The notes below the pieces were generated by a model that saw nothing but the letters and a program-made list of their open reading frames with translations, made no database searches and was not told where the DNA came from. This document shows, in pieces, positions 9,229 through 17,633 of a stretch of DNA of 64,000 nt. Both the position numbers and the translations under genes were made by a program. Each line of letters begins with the position of its first letter. Within the stretch, counting starts at the first letter, position 1. The stretch lies in NCBI GenBank assembly GCA_947503105.1, contig CANNCM010000004.1:1-64000 (forward strand), in the 5' to 3' direction. This stretch comes from an uncultured Flavobacteriaceae bacterium (GTDB taxonomy: Bacteria > Bacteroidota > Bacteroidia > Flavobacteriales > Flavobacteriaceae).

Positions 9229-9396
9229 AATTTTTGTTTTAATATTTAACAGTTATGCAATCGAACTTTTCGACACCACAAATCTACAGACCAAGCCATT
9301 GTTTAATCGGTAGTTTGTTGTTTACTTTCATTTGTAATCGTTTGTTGTCGTTTGTAAATGAATATTTTTTTATAGCTTTATAAAAAATATAAACCC

Positions 9397-9747
9397 ATGA
9401 GTTCCAAAAAATGTCCAGAATGTGGTGACAAAATAGTTGGCCGCACCGATAAAAAGTTTTGCAGTGATGGCTGCCGCAATACCTACAACAACCGCATGAA
9501 TAAAGATCAGAAAAATTTGATGCGAAATATCAACAATCGCTTGCGTAAAAACTGGCGAATTTTAGAACAGCTCAATCCCGATCATAAAACAAAGAAATCT
9601 AGAGCCCAACTTATAGCGCTGGGTTTCGATTTTAATTATTTTACAAGTATTTATACAACAAAAGCAGGAACGACCTATTATTTTGTTTATGACCAAGGAT
9701 ATCTTCCTCTGGAAAATGATTTTTTTGCCCTAGTCAAACGCGATTAA
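9397..9747 (+). CDS. Small zinc-ribbon protein of unknown function
   Basis: The protein has 116 residues. The N-terminus holds a Cys4 zinc ribbon (KKCPECGDKI ... KKFCSDGCRNTYNN), resembling the DUF2116 type, followed by a basic helical stretch (NNRMNKDQKNLMRNINNRLRKNW) and a compact C-terminal domain. The basic region and zinc ribbon suggest nucleic-acid binding; this is inference. Similar small proteins are widespread in Flavobacteria. Confidence 0.8.
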   Translation: MSSKKCPECGDKIVGRTDKKFCSDGCRNTYNNRMNKDQKNLMRNINNRLRKNWRILEQLNPDHKTKKSRAQLIALGFDFNYFTSIYTTKAGTTYYFVYDQGYLPLENDFFALVKRD

Positions 9748-9848
9748 CCCTTTTTTTTGGCTCATAAAAAGTTCTATTTTTTTCAAAAAAAATTCACTCT
9801 AACTCCAAAATTGACGTTTTTGCGCTTTTTTTGAACCAAAAGTGCTTC

Positions 9849-9864
9849 AAAAACAGCTGTTTTT
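9849..9864. repeat. 16-bp perfect palindrome
   Basis: AAAAACAG is followed directly by its reverse complement CTGTTTTT. It is a possible protein-binding site in the gap downstream of the zinc-ribbon gene; nothing ties it to a regulator. Confidence 0.4.
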
Positions 9865-9895
9865 AGCTGCTTTTTTTGATCTATTTTTCCCGAAT

Positions 9896-9935
9896 ATTAC
9901 GTCAGATGGCCGTTTATTACGTCAAATGGCCGTTT
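9896..9935 (+). repeat. Two tandem 20-bp units
   Basis: ATTACGTCAGATGGCCGTTT is followed directly by a copy with one mismatch (A for G), then a partial third start (GTTACATG). The rest of the 9748-10116 gap holds no convincing gene, although a terminator closes it, so a short untranslated RNA from this region is possible. Confidence 0.75.
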
Positions 9936-10034
9936 GTTACATGACGCTTGTAGAATGTGTTAATGCGCCGTATGTTTACAACAGTAATTTATTTTACTAC
10001 ATTTTTTTAAAAGTTAAATTGGTTAATTTGAAAG

Positions 10035-10061
10035 AGCACCCTCTCAGGGTGCTTTTTTTTT
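10035..10061 (+). terminator. Intrinsic terminator in an apparently gene-free gap
   Basis: AGCACCCT (10035-10042) pairs with AGGGTGCT (10046-10053) and is followed by eight T. No ORF of note ends just before it. It could end the zinc-ribbon transcript about 290 bp downstream of that gene, or an unannotated small RNA. Confidence 0.85.
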
Positions 10062-10116
10062 GTTTTATATTTTCAAAAAAAATCCACTACATTTGGATCT
10101 TCAAAATAATAAGCTC

Positions 10117-10821
10117 ATGTCATTAAAATATACAGTATTTTCATTTTTCTTTTGTTGCGCATTTCAATTTGGTTTTGCACAATCCAATTCAGATCTACTC
10201 AATCATTATAAAGCATACTACGCACAAATGCAAAAGCAAGGCGACGTTCAAGGAATTATCAATGCCATGACACACCTTATGGTTTTGGAACCCAACGAAG
10301 CCAGACAAGACACTCTAGCAGCATTGTATATGAACGAAGGGAAATACGTTCAAGCCCTAAATATTTTGGGGATTCAAAAACAAGACACCGATTCGGATAT
10401 GGCAGTTGAGGTCAAGGCAGTCAGTTTGAAATCATTAAACGAGCCCGCTCGAGCTTTGGAGCATTTTGAGGTTTTGTTTCAGCGCAATCCTAGTGTAGGT
10501 CTAGCCTATGAGTTGGCAGATTTGAAAATTCAAATTGATGACTTGGTTGGCGCAAACTTGAGTATCACCTATGGAATTGCCAATAGCTCAGACGAGATGA
10601 TGAAGCCCTATTATGAAACACAAACGCCCTATCAAGTACCAATAAAAGCAGGGTTTTTATATCTAAAGGCTATTGCTAAGTTTAGAGAAAATCCTGATTC
10701 AAATCATGATGTGGCTGTTGCAATTTTGGACGAAGCGTTGACTATGGCTCCAGAATTTAATCTTGCACTATTGGCCAAAAATGCTATTTCTAATCAAAAA
10801 GAAGCTAAAGAAAAGCAATAG
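10117..10821 (+). CDS. Exported TPR-like protein
   Basis: I start it at the ATG at 10117, which gives 234 residues with a good signal peptide (MSLKYTVFSFFFCCAFQFGF, cut near AQS); a longer frame would put a terminator in the coding region. TPR-like helices follow: NHYKAYYAQMQKQGD, YMNEGKYVQALNIL, NEPARALEHFEVLFQRNP, and a last one near VAILDEALTMAPEFNLALLA. It probably acts as a periplasmic scaffold. The specific role is unknown. Confidence 0.82.
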   Translation: MSLKYTVFSFFFCCAFQFGFAQSNSDLLNHYKAYYAQMQKQGDVQGIINAMTHLMVLEPNEARQDTLAALYMNEGKYVQALNILGIQKQDTDSDMAVEVKAVSLKSLNEPARALEHFEVLFQRNPSVGLAYELADLKIQIDDLVGANLSITYGIANSSDEMMKPYYETQTPYQVPIKAGFLYLKAIAKFRENPDSNHDVAVAILDEALTMAPEFNLALLAKNAISNQKEAKEKQ

Positions 10822-10842
10822 TTTACAAGAGTTCATAAAAAA

Positions 10843-10871
10843 AGCCGCAAAATATTTTGCGGCTTTTTTTG
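10843..10871. terminator. Bidirectional terminator
   Basis: AGCCGCAAAA (10843-10852) pairs with TTTTGCGGCT (10855-10864), flanked by A and T runs. It lies between the convergent TPR and M13 peptidase genes. Confidence 0.9.
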
Positions 10872-10885
10872 TTCTTAAAAATGAT

Positions 10886-12940
10886 TTACCATATTCTCAC
10901 ACGATCTTCTGGTGCAAGGTACATCCCATCGCCTTCATTGATATCAAAGGCATCATAAAAAGCGTCGATATTTTTGAGGGGTTGGGTGGCTCTATAAATT
11001 CCAGGTGAGTGTGGATCAGTTTTGATTTGAGTACGTAGTGCGTCTTCTCTTGTGAGTGTGCGCCAAACGGTAGCCCAAGACATAAAAAAGCGTTGCTCTG
11101 CAGTAAATCCATCGATAGGTTCTGGACGCCCATTTTCTTCAAAGAAAAGTTGCAGTCCGTCATAAGCACCTAGTACACCGCCAAGATCTCCAATGTTTTC
11201 TCCAAGCGTAAATTTACCATTGATAAAAACATCGTCCAATACTTCAATTTTACTGTACTGTTCTGCCAAAGCATTGCCTCGTTTTTCAAACTCTTTGAGG
11301 TCTTCTTCGGTCCACCAATTATTAACGTTTCCATCACCGTCAAAACGTGCTCCAGAATCGTCAAAAGCGTGTGAAATTTCATGTCCAATAACAGCGCCAA
11401 TTCCTCCATAGTTTACCGCTTCATCGGCTGTGTAGTTGTAAAATGGTGGTTGTAAAATAGCCGCAGGAAAAACAATTTCATTATTCAATGGATTGAAATA
11501 AGCATTTACGGTTTGTGGTGGCATACCCCATTCCGATTTATCAACAGGCTGTCCAATTTCTGCAAGGTTCTTTTTTAGGCCCCATTCGGAGACTGCTAGC
11601 ATATTTTCTGCAAAACTATTGCCTTCTTTTATGTTGAGTTCTGAATAATCTTCCCATTCGTCTGGATAGGCAATTTTCACAGTAAACTTATCGAGTTTTT
11701 CTATGGCTTTAGCTTTTGTTTCTTCTCCCATCCAATCCAATTTTTCAATACGCAATTGGAACGCTTTGATGACATTTGCAATCATTTTTTCGGCCTTTGC
11801 TTTGGCTTCAGGTGGAAATTTTGCTTCAACATAAAGTTTTCCAATGGCTTCACCAACCGTTCCACTCACGGTGCCTAGTGCTCTTTCTTCAGCATCGCGT
11901 TGTACTTTAGCACCACGCAGGGTTTTACTGTAAAATTCCCAATTCGCTTTTTCAATTTCTGTAGTAAGATAACCAGCAGCATTATCGAGAGTACTCCATG
12001 TCATTAATGTTTTTAAATCGTCAATTGAAGTTGAAGTAAGAAAACTATTCAGTTCTGCCATATATTTTGGTTGCATAACAATAACTTGCTCTGGAATTTC
12101 AGAAACTCCAAGATCTTTCATGAATTTAGTCCAATCAAATGCAGGTGTCATTGCGTTGAGTTCTTGTACGCTTTTTGGGTTATTAAAGTTTCTTATGTCT
12201 CTACTTTGTACTTTATCCAATCGTGGTGTTGCCAATTGTGTTTCTAGTGCTAGAACTTTCTCAGCTGAAGCTAGAGCGTTCTCTTTGGAATAGTTGATAA
12301 ATTCAAACATACGGGCAACATGTGCTACATACTGTTGTCTGATTTCTTTTGTTTTTTCGTCTTGATCTACATAATAGTCACGTTGAAGTCCTAGTCCACC
12401 TGGATATACCCAAGCAATATTGGTGCTACTGTCATTCAAATCTGCGTTGGCACCAATTCCAGCAAAAGGAGCAGAAACCCCAACGGTAGAAGCATAAACT
12501 GTTTGAAGATCAGAGAGGTTCTGAATGTCATTAATAGCTTTCAAGAGTGGTTGAATTGGTGATATACCTGCCTCATCTCTTGCTATGGTATCAAGTTCAG
12601 ATTCGAACACAAGAAGCGCTTTTTTTTGGTCTGTACCATCTGCATAGGTACCAAGCTCTTTGGAAGTCGTAATGATGTCTAAAACATCTTTTCGAGTCGA
12701 TTTTCTTAAAACACCAAAACCGCCCCATCGTGATTCGTCGTCTGGAATGGTGTTTGTTTTTACCCAATTCCCATTAACATAGTCGTAAAAGTTGTCCTTT
12801 GGGTCAACACTAGTGTCCATGTTTTCCAAGATAATTCCCGGAATTTTTTCCATGTTACTTGTGCTTTTAGCATCATTCTTACATGCAATGATACCAAAAA
12901 AACCAAGTAAAGCGATAAAGATTTTTTGTTTGAAATTCAT
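10886..12940 (-). CDS. M13 family metallopeptidase (neprilysin/PepO type) lipoprotein
   Basis: The protein has 684 residues. The signal peptide ends at a lipobox-like IIAC, with Cys20 as probable lipid site. The zinc motif is H520-E521-x-x-H524 (VIGHEISHAFDDSGA), with the third ligand Glu581 in GENIGDLGG and the substrate-binding NAYFNPLNNEIVFPAAIL just before. The C-terminus ends in the usual tryptophan (RVRIW). M13 enzymes cut short peptides; this one is probably periplasmic or surface-anchored. It shares a terminator with the convergent TPR gene. Confidence 0.95.
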   Translation of the reverse strand: MNFKQKIFIALLGFFGIIACKNDAKSTSNMEKIPGIILENMDTSVDPKDNFYDYVNGNWVKTNTIPDDESRWGGFGVLRKSTRKDVLDIITTSKELGTYADGTDQKKALLVFESELDTIARDEAGISPIQPLLKAINDIQNLSDLQTVYASTVGVSAPFAGIGANADLNDSSTNIAWVYPGGLGLQRDYYVDQDEKTKEIRQQYVAHVARMFEFINYSKENALASAEKVLALETQLATPRLDKVQSRDIRNFNNPKSVQELNAMTPAFDWTKFMKDLGVSEIPEQVIVMQPKYMAELNSFLTSTSIDDLKTLMTWSTLDNAAGYLTTEIEKANWEFYSKTLRGAKVQRDAEERALGTVSGTVGEAIGKLYVEAKFPPEAKAKAEKMIANVIKAFQLRIEKLDWMGEETKAKAIEKLDKFTVKIAYPDEWEDYSELNIKEGNSFAENMLAVSEWGLKKNLAEIGQPVDKSEWGMPPQTVNAYFNPLNNEIVFPAAILQPPFYNYTADEAVNYGGIGAVIGHEISHAFDDSGARFDGDGNVNNWWTEEDLKEFEKRGNALAEQYSKIEVLDDVFINGKFTLGENIGDLGGVLGAYDGLQLFFEENGRPEPIDGFTAEQRFFMSWATVWRTLTREDALRTQIKTDPHSPGIYRATQPLKNIDAFYDAFDINEGDGMYLAPEDRVRIW

Positions 12941-13059
12941 AAAATGTATTGATTTGATTATAGATTATTTTATTGTTTGTGCGTTTAAGAAACAAAATTT
13001 GTTACAGAAACACAAAAAAAATCACATATACACCACTTCTTGAAACACTTCACAAAACC

Positions 13060-13593
13060 CTATTCAGCGATATTTTGCGTAGATTTTTCGTATATTTTAT
13101 TGATTTGGCGCACAAGATTTTGATAGGCTGAGAGTATATTTTGGCGCGCAGTCTTTATAAGTTCTTGAGATTCTTGAGCATTGAAAAATTCATTGTAAAG
13201 ATACAGTTCGGTTTCAAGAACTTTTAGTCGAGCCCATGTGGTATTGGTATTAAAAATCTCTGGGACATTAAGCTTTAAATCTTTAAAGTAAGTTTCTATT
13301 CTTTTTTCATTTTCTTGGAAACCGTTAGCCATATTTTTTTCTAATTTTTCAATCTCTTTTTGAAGCATAAAAAATGATGTCCATTGATCCAATTCAGCTA
13401 AAGCGGCATCATCAATTTCTAAAATAACACTGTTTTTTGTAGAAGATTTTAATTCAGTAACGGGTGAATTATTGGCGATTGTGGTTTCAATATTTGATAC
13501 CGTATTTTGATCAGATTTACAGCCCAAGAAAAGCATCAAAGACAAAAAACTAATCATAAAAAAAATGTTACATTTGATATCGTTAAGAAACAT
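13060..13593 (-). CDS. Small hypothetical lipoprotein
   Basis: The ATG at 13593 gives 177 residues; a further upstream TTG is unlikely, and an ATG at 13557 is possible. The N-terminus is hydrophobic and ends LMLFLGCKSD, a lipobox with cysteine. The rest is charged and helical (FFMLQKEIEKLEKNMANGFQ, ESQELIKTARQNILSAYQNL), probably a coiled coil. No known family recognised. It is probably a periplasm-facing lipoprotein. Confidence 0.65.
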   Translation of the reverse strand: MFLNDIKCNIFFMISFLSLMLFLGCKSDQNTVSNIETTIANNSPVTELKSSTKNSVILEIDDAALAELDQWTSFFMLQKEIEKLEKNMANGFQENEKRIETYFKDLKLNVPEIFNTNTTWARLKVLETELYLYNEFFNAQESQELIKTARQNILSAYQNLVRQINKIYEKSTQNIAE

Positions 13594-13706
13594 ATTTACA
13601 CAAAAAATTGATATAAACAAATATGATAAATAATTATTTATTTTACTAAGAATAGTTTTTTTTAGTCCAAATAAATTCAGAATCCCAATTATTACAATAG
13701 AAAATA

Positions 13707-14648
13707 ATGAAAAATCAATCTAAACATCTCATCATAGGCGCTTCGGGTCAGATTGGATCTGTGCTTACGGCTGCACTTCGCCACCTGTATGGTGCATCTG
13801 CAGTTGTAGCAAGCGATATCAAAACACCAACTATGGCGTTGTTGGATCAGGGCCCTTTTGAGTCGATTGATGCAACTGATTTTGATCAGCTATTGACCAT
13901 TGTCAAGACCCATAAAATAGACACGGTATATCTTATGGCAGCAATGCTGAGCGCCAATGCCGAAAAGCGCCCAGAAAAAGCTTGGGATTTAAATATGTCC
14001 TCGCTGTTTCATGTCTTAAATTTAGCAAAATTAGGCCATATCAAACATGTATTTTGGCCTTCAAGTATTGCAGTTTTTGGGCCATCATCACCAAAATTTA
14101 AAGTCCCTCAACAGACCATAATGGAGCCCACTACGGTTTACGGTATCTCTAAACTGGCAGGGGAACGCTGGTGTGATTATTATCACAAAAATTATGGAGT
14201 AGATGTTCGAAGTTTGCGTTTTCCTGGACTTATCAGTTGGCAATCTTTGCCAGGTGGTGGAACAACGGATTATGCGGTTGATATTTTTCACAAAGCGATT
14301 GCCAGTGAAACTTTTGAATGTTTTTTGTCAGAAAATACAGCCCTACCAATGATGTATATGGACGATGCAATTCGAGCCATTTTAGAATTGATGAATGCCA
14401 ATGTTAATTCTATTAAAATAAGATCTTCTTATAATTTATCGGCAGTGAGTTTTACACCAAAAGAATTATATCACTCTATAAAAAAATTCCATCCAAGTTT
14501 TGAAATTCGATATGCTCCAGATTTCCGTCAAGCTATTGCCGATAGTTGGCCAGACAGTATTGACGATTCTTTCGCACAAAAGGAGTGGGGTTGGCGCCCA
14601 AATTTTGATTTGGATGCTCTGGTGAAAGACATGTTTGTGCACCTTTAA
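13707..14648 (+). CDS. L-threonine 3-dehydrogenase, SDR (NAD-dependent epimerase-like) type
   Basis: The protein has 313 residues with an extended SDR fold. The NAD-binding GASGQIG is at 11-17, the serine region WPSSIAVFGP near 119, and the catalytic pair Y145-x3-K149 is in TTVYGISKLAGE. The segment FPGLISW...PGGGTTDYAVDIFHKA is the hallmark of SDR-type threonine dehydrogenases, which oxidise L-threonine to 2-amino-3-ketobutyrate with NAD. A simple sugar epimerase would lack this segment. The gene ends at a strong terminator directly abutting the island boundary. Confidence 0.88.
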   Translation: MKNQSKHLIIGASGQIGSVLTAALRHLYGASAVVASDIKTPTMALLDQGPFESIDATDFDQLLTIVKTHKIDTVYLMAAMLSANAEKRPEKAWDLNMSSLFHVLNLAKLGHIKHVFWPSSIAVFGPSSPKFKVPQQTIMEPTTVYGISKLAGERWCDYYHKNYGVDVRSLRFPGLISWQSLPGGGTTDYAVDIFHKAIASETFECFLSENTALPMMYMDDAIRAILELMNANVNSIKIRSSYNLSAVSFTPKELYHSIKKFHPSFEIRYAPDFRQAIADSWPDSIDDSFAQKEWGWRPNFDLDALVKDMFVHL

Positions 14649-14653
14649 AATAT

Positions 14654-14684
14654 AAAAAAACCCACTCAAAAGAGTGGGTTTTTT
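14654..14684. terminator. Bidirectional terminator abutting attL
   Basis: CCCACTC (14661-14667) pairs with GAGTGGG (14672-14678), with an A-run before and a T-run after. The T-run overlaps the first bases of the att repeat. Before island insertion it would also have stood directly downstream of tRNA-Phe on the other strand. Confidence 0.92.
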
Positions 14685-14700
14685 GTGGTACCTCCAGGAA
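14681..14700 (+). repeat. attL: 20-bp copy of the tRNA-Phe 3' end
   Basis: TTTTGTGGTACCTCCAGGAA is identical to 47541-47560. The match stops at both sides (T against A on the left, GAAATT against TCGAAC on the right). It comprises part of the acceptor and T stem of tRNA-Phe plus the flank. Confidence 0.95.
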
Positions 14701-14707
14701 GAAATTA

Positions 14708-14798
14708 CTTTATTTCATTTAATCTCAAAAACACCTAAATCATTAAAAATTAATGATATAATATCATTTTTATTATAAAGACATAAAATGAAATAAAG
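14708..14798. repeat. 13-bp inverted repeat plus internal hairpin in the attL arm
   Basis: CTTTATTTCATTT (14708-14720) is the exact reverse complement of 14786-14798. Between them ATCATTA (14739-14745) pairs with TAATGAT (14751-14757). The arrangement beside attL suggests binding sites for integrase or an accessory factor; this is inference from position. Confidence 0.5.
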
Positions 14799-14819
14799 AC
14801 AAATAAACTACAAATAACT

Positions 14820-14846
14820 AAACTGCGCACACCTTTGAGCACACCC
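14820..14846 (+). repeat. 27-bp direct repeat, left copy
   Basis: This is identical over 27 bp to 47463-47489, in the same orientation. It begins AAACTGCGCACACC and contains GCACACC twice, 12 bp apart. It lies 24 bp upstream of the integrase start and 119 bp inside attL. It is a candidate arm-type recombinase or excisionase site; it is not the crossover site, since it is internal to the tRNA repeats. Confidence 0.9.
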
Positions 14847-14869
14847 TTTATGCGCTGTATATTAGCTGT

Positions 14870-16159
14870 ATGAAGAAAATAATTAAACCACAATTAGGAA
14901 CTGTAAGGTACAATTTGAAGGAGTCCAAAGAGACATTAAAACAAAGTAGAAAAGAAAGTCCAATTTCATTGTGGTTTTCCTATGGGAAACGACAAAGATT
15001 AAGATATTCAATTGGAATATCAGTAGGTTATGCAGATTGGGATTTTGAAAGACAAAGGGTTAGAAGAAATCGAAGTCTTATAATTAATTCAGCAACAGTT
15101 AATAGGTACCTTGACAAGTTACAGAATGAACTCATTCGTGATCATTCGGAATTAGTATTGGAGGGAAAAGAAGTCAATAATGAAGTTTTAAGATCTATTC
15201 TCGATAGGTTGACAAATCGAAATATTGAATCAGAAGTAAAAGTAATTCAAGATGATTTTTTTGTTTTTGCAGATGAGTTCATCGAGGAGAAGAGGGGTAG
15301 TATTGAAAATGTTACTTTACTACTATATAAACAGTCCTTAAAGAAACTTAAATTGTTTTCAGATTCCACAACATCAATTGATTTCACATCTTTCACAAGA
15401 CCTATTTTAAACGACTTTAAGAGGTTTTTGGAGGTTGAACAAGGGTTTAAATTAAACACCATTTCAAAACATTTCAAATCAATAAAAACAATTGTGTTGG
15501 AGGGGAAGAGGAGAGGTTTAATTGGAGATGTAGATTTCAGGTTGTTTTCAATTCCAACGGAGGAGCCAACAAAGATTTATTTAAGTGAGAATGAAATATG
15601 TAAGATGAAGGATTTAGATCTTTCAAATGACAAGACTATGGAGTTGGCAAGAGATATTTTCTTAGTGGGTTGTTATACTGGACAACGAATTAGTGACTAC
15701 AATAGATTATCTGGTATTGATATTGTAGAAAAGGATGGGGTCCATTTTTTTGAAATTCTTCAAAAGAAAAGTGGTGTTAAGGTTAACTGTCCAATCACAC
15801 AGGAACTAAAAGAAATTATGCACAGATATAATAACCAACCCCCTCCAAAACTATCAGACCAAAAGATAAACAAGTATCTCAAGTTGATTGGTAGAAGATT
15901 AGATATGAATGAAGATGTTTTATGTCATGATACAAAGGGAGGAGTAAAAAGAACCTATATTCGTCCAAAGTGGGAAATGTTGGAGTCACATACTGCACGT
16001 AGAAGTTTCTGTACCAATATGTACTTAAAAGGAATGTCAATTCAAGATATCATGCATTTTTCGGGTCATAAAACTGAAAAGGAATTTCTTAAGTATATTA
16101 GAATCACATCAGATGAGCGCACCCGACATATACTGAGACAGGGATTTTTTAATGTGTAA
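14870..16159 (+). CDS. int: Tyrosine recombinase / integrase of the island
   Basis: The protein has 429 residues. An N-terminal arm-binding-like region (about 1-115) is followed by a SAM-like core-binding domain (about 125-225) and the C-terminal catalytic domain. Catalytic residues are visible: R273 (TGQRISDYNRL), H374 and R377 (SHTARRSF), H400 (HFSGHK) and nucleophile Y409 (FLKYIRI). It belongs to the Bacteroidetes phage_int_SAM_5-like integrases. It should catalyse recombination between the island and the tRNA-Phe site. It lies directly inside attL and reads into the island. Confidence 0.95.
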   Translation: MKKIIKPQLGTVRYNLKESKETLKQSRKESPISLWFSYGKRQRLRYSIGISVGYADWDFERQRVRRNRSLIINSATVNRYLDKLQNELIRDHSELVLEGKEVNNEVLRSILDRLTNRNIESEVKVIQDDFFVFADEFIEEKRGSIENVTLLLYKQSLKKLKLFSDSTTSIDFTSFTRPILNDFKRFLEVEQGFKLNTISKHFKSIKTIVLEGKRRGLIGDVDFRLFSIPTEEPTKIYLSENEICKMKDLDLSNDKTMELARDIFLVGCYTGQRISDYNRLSGIDIVEKDGVHFFEILQKKSGVKVNCPITQELKEIMHRYNNQPPPKLSDQKINKYLKLIGRRLDMNEDVLCHDTKGGVKRTYIRPKWEMLESHTARRSFCTNMYLKGMSIQDIMHFSGHKTEKEFLKYIRITSDERTRHILRQGFFNV

Positions 16160-16196
16160 ATTATAAAGTTATAAGGTGCTTTAGTTACCAGTAACG

Positions 16197-16730
16197 TTAG
16201 TCAACTTCTCTAAAACCTTTAAAAAATCCAATTGTAAAATCTACAATCCATTTAATGGATAAAAAACTAAACCACAAAATAGAGATGAAAATGTGCCAAA
16301 ATACTTTAATGAAATTAACAAAGAGAATGATCAACATGTAGATCATTTGAAAAGTAGCAGCGTTTTTCCCTCTTACTTGAACACCTCCTAATTTGAAACT
16401 GGAGTAATTCGGTTTTAGGATGTTATAAGAACCTCTTTTATTTTTGAGGGAGGTACTAATCCCATTTTTTTAAACATTAAAGTTAAAAGGACCACTATTG
16501 TATCTTCCAATGAACTGAAAGTTTCCGTTTTGGAAACCCATTCTTGCTCCCTTAAATAATCGTTTGTGAAGACGAAGTCCGTGTTTAGTGTTTATAGTAG
16601 CGCCAACTCCATCTCCTTTAAATGTTTTCGTTGCAGAAACACCACCAGTTCTTGAAACTCGGACATTTTTTCCTCTGTATTCTATTCTTTTTGAAGGGTT
16701 GTCTTTATCTTTTGAATTAGTGCTTGACAT
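16197..16730 (-). pseudogene. DUF4236-like membrane protein gene split by an in-frame TAA
   Basis: The first half (16730-16470) encodes 86 residues ending GPFNFNV, then a TAA (16470-16472 on the minus strand). The same frame then runs on for 90 more codons to a stop at 16197-16199, with no start needed: KNGISTSLKNKRGSYN, then KLGGVQVRGKNAATFQ and a hydrophobic segment (MIYMLIILFVNFIKVFWHIF). The joined text NV-stop-KNGIST looks like the (N/S)VSKSG.S pattern of DUF4236-type domains, so a serine TCA to TAA change would explain it. Function unknown. Confidence 0.72.
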
Positions 16731-16787
16731 GAGTCAAAATTAAGAAATTAAAATAAGGAGATTGAGATGTTTGAATTTTGATTTCCC

Positions 16788-16813
16788 CTCCCCCTATTAA
16801 TCAAAGTTGCAGC
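16788..16813 (+). repeat. Degenerate direct repeat, copy 1
   Basis: CTCCCCCTATTAATCAAAGT and the next six bases match 17162-17187 at 24 of 26 positions. The two copies bracket the DUF2892 gene and its upstream terminator. Confidence 0.6.
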
Positions 16814-16841
16814 AAAAGTAAATCTATTTGTGACTTAAGTT

Positions 16842-17066
16842 TTACTTACCATTCTGAATAGGGTCAGTATTTGGCATTAGTTTATTAAGGATGAAATAAA
16901 CCGGGCAGAATTTTGTCATTGGACTTATAAGTTGAAGTCCGCCAACTGCTACCGCGATCCACACAAAGTTCAAGTTGGATGTGTATAGCGTTAAGCCTGC
17001 ACTTATTAAATACAAGACTCCTACAATTGCATCATGTGCTCTTACTTTAGAAACATTTTTTTCCAT
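16842..17066 (-). CDS. YgaP-like (DUF2892) small membrane protein
   Basis: The protein has 74 residues with two hydrophobic segments (AIVGVLYLISAGLTLY and FVWIAVAVGGLQLISPMTKF) and the CPVYFILN tail typical of the DUF2892/YgaP membrane domain. Such proteins often sit next to rhodanese or metal-stress genes. It is preceded by its own terminator-bounded region, so it is probably a separate transcript from the large operon. Confidence 0.82.
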   Translation of the reverse strand: MEKNVSKVRAHDAIVGVLYLISAGLTLYTSNLNFVWIAVAVGGLQLISPMTKFCPVYFILNKLMPNTDPIQNGK

Positions 17067-17116
17067 ATTGATTTATTTTATTGGTTTAGAGCAAGATAAT
17101 AATTTTAAAGTAAAAA

Positions 17117-17146
17117 AACCGCTATACTACAATAGTATAACGGTTT
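17117..17146 (-). terminator. Terminator at the end of the large metal operon region
   Basis: An 11-13-bp stem with one mismatch (AAACCGCTATACT against AGTATAACGGTTT) around ACAAT is followed, on the minus strand, by a T-run. It stops transcription coming from the remnants at 17.2-17.9 kb before the DUF2892 gene. Confidence 0.82.
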
Positions 17147-17161
17147 TATCATTATAAGTTG

Positions 17162-17187
17162 CTCCCCCTATTATTCAAAGATGCAGC
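17162..17187 (+). repeat. Degenerate direct repeat, copy 2
   Basis: Matches 16788-16813 at 24 of 26 positions. It lies between the operon terminator and the end of the methyltransferase remnant. Confidence 0.6.
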
Positions 17188-17197
17188 CAAGAATTTC

Positions 17198-17454
17198 TTA
17201 ATTCACCTTCCTCGCTACATAGAAACCATACCCAAAGTAATCCTTAAACCTTTTGTATAGCTCTATTTCATCTTTGTAAGATTGAACAACTTCTTTTGTC
17301 TCTTCGTCTTTGGAAAGATCTTTCTTAAGAGTTGCGAGCTCCTTTTCTAAAGGACTATAGTAATTGCTGAGCCAACTTTCTTCAGATAGAATGAAATGAT
17401 CAAGGAGTTGGTATCCGGATTTTATAACTATGGGATTGCTTTTAATGCGCAATT
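17198..17454 (-). pseudogene. C-terminal remnant of a class I SAM methyltransferase
   Basis: About 85 codons resemble the end of small SAM-dependent methyltransferases: GYQLLDHFILSEESWLSNYYSP, then a charged helix (LATLKKDLSKDE) and DYFGYGFYVARK. No SAM-binding motif is present. The upstream part of the open frame (to 17545) is antisense to a TonB-receptor fragment and does not look like protein. The gene has lost its N-terminal two thirds. Its original substrate cannot be told. Confidence 0.65.
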
Positions 17455-17633
17455 TCAAATGGGGAACAACCTTTGTAAATTTTGAAAACTTTACAGACAG
17501 AAGACAAAGTAGGTTTTCACCTTTGGTTTTGCCACCACACGACAATCCAGAATTTCCAGAAATTTATGCGCCTACGGACGGTTTTATTTTTAGTGTAGGA
17601 GTAATTATTAAACCTTTTGGTCAAAAAAGATGA
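17445..17633 (+). pseudogene. C-terminal remnant of a TonB-dependent receptor
   Basis: The plus-strand frame reads WGTTFVNFENFTDRRQSRF, then EIYAPTDGFIFSVGVIIKPF and stop. This is the typical last beta-strand region of TonB-dependent outer-membrane receptors. It lies opposite the junction between an AraC-like and a methyltransferase remnant, both on the minus strand, and has no start or plug domain. Probably the leftover of a metal-related receptor gene removed by deletion. Confidence 0.7.

Noticed and set aside
9842-10126. 94-codon plus-strand ORF
   Set aside because: It spans a palindrome, tandem repeats and an intrinsic terminator and has no recognisable domain.
14820-14846. 27-bp repeat as the att crossover site
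   Set aside because: The 20-bp repeat matches the tRNA gene exactly and lies outside it, so the tRNA copy is the better crossover site.
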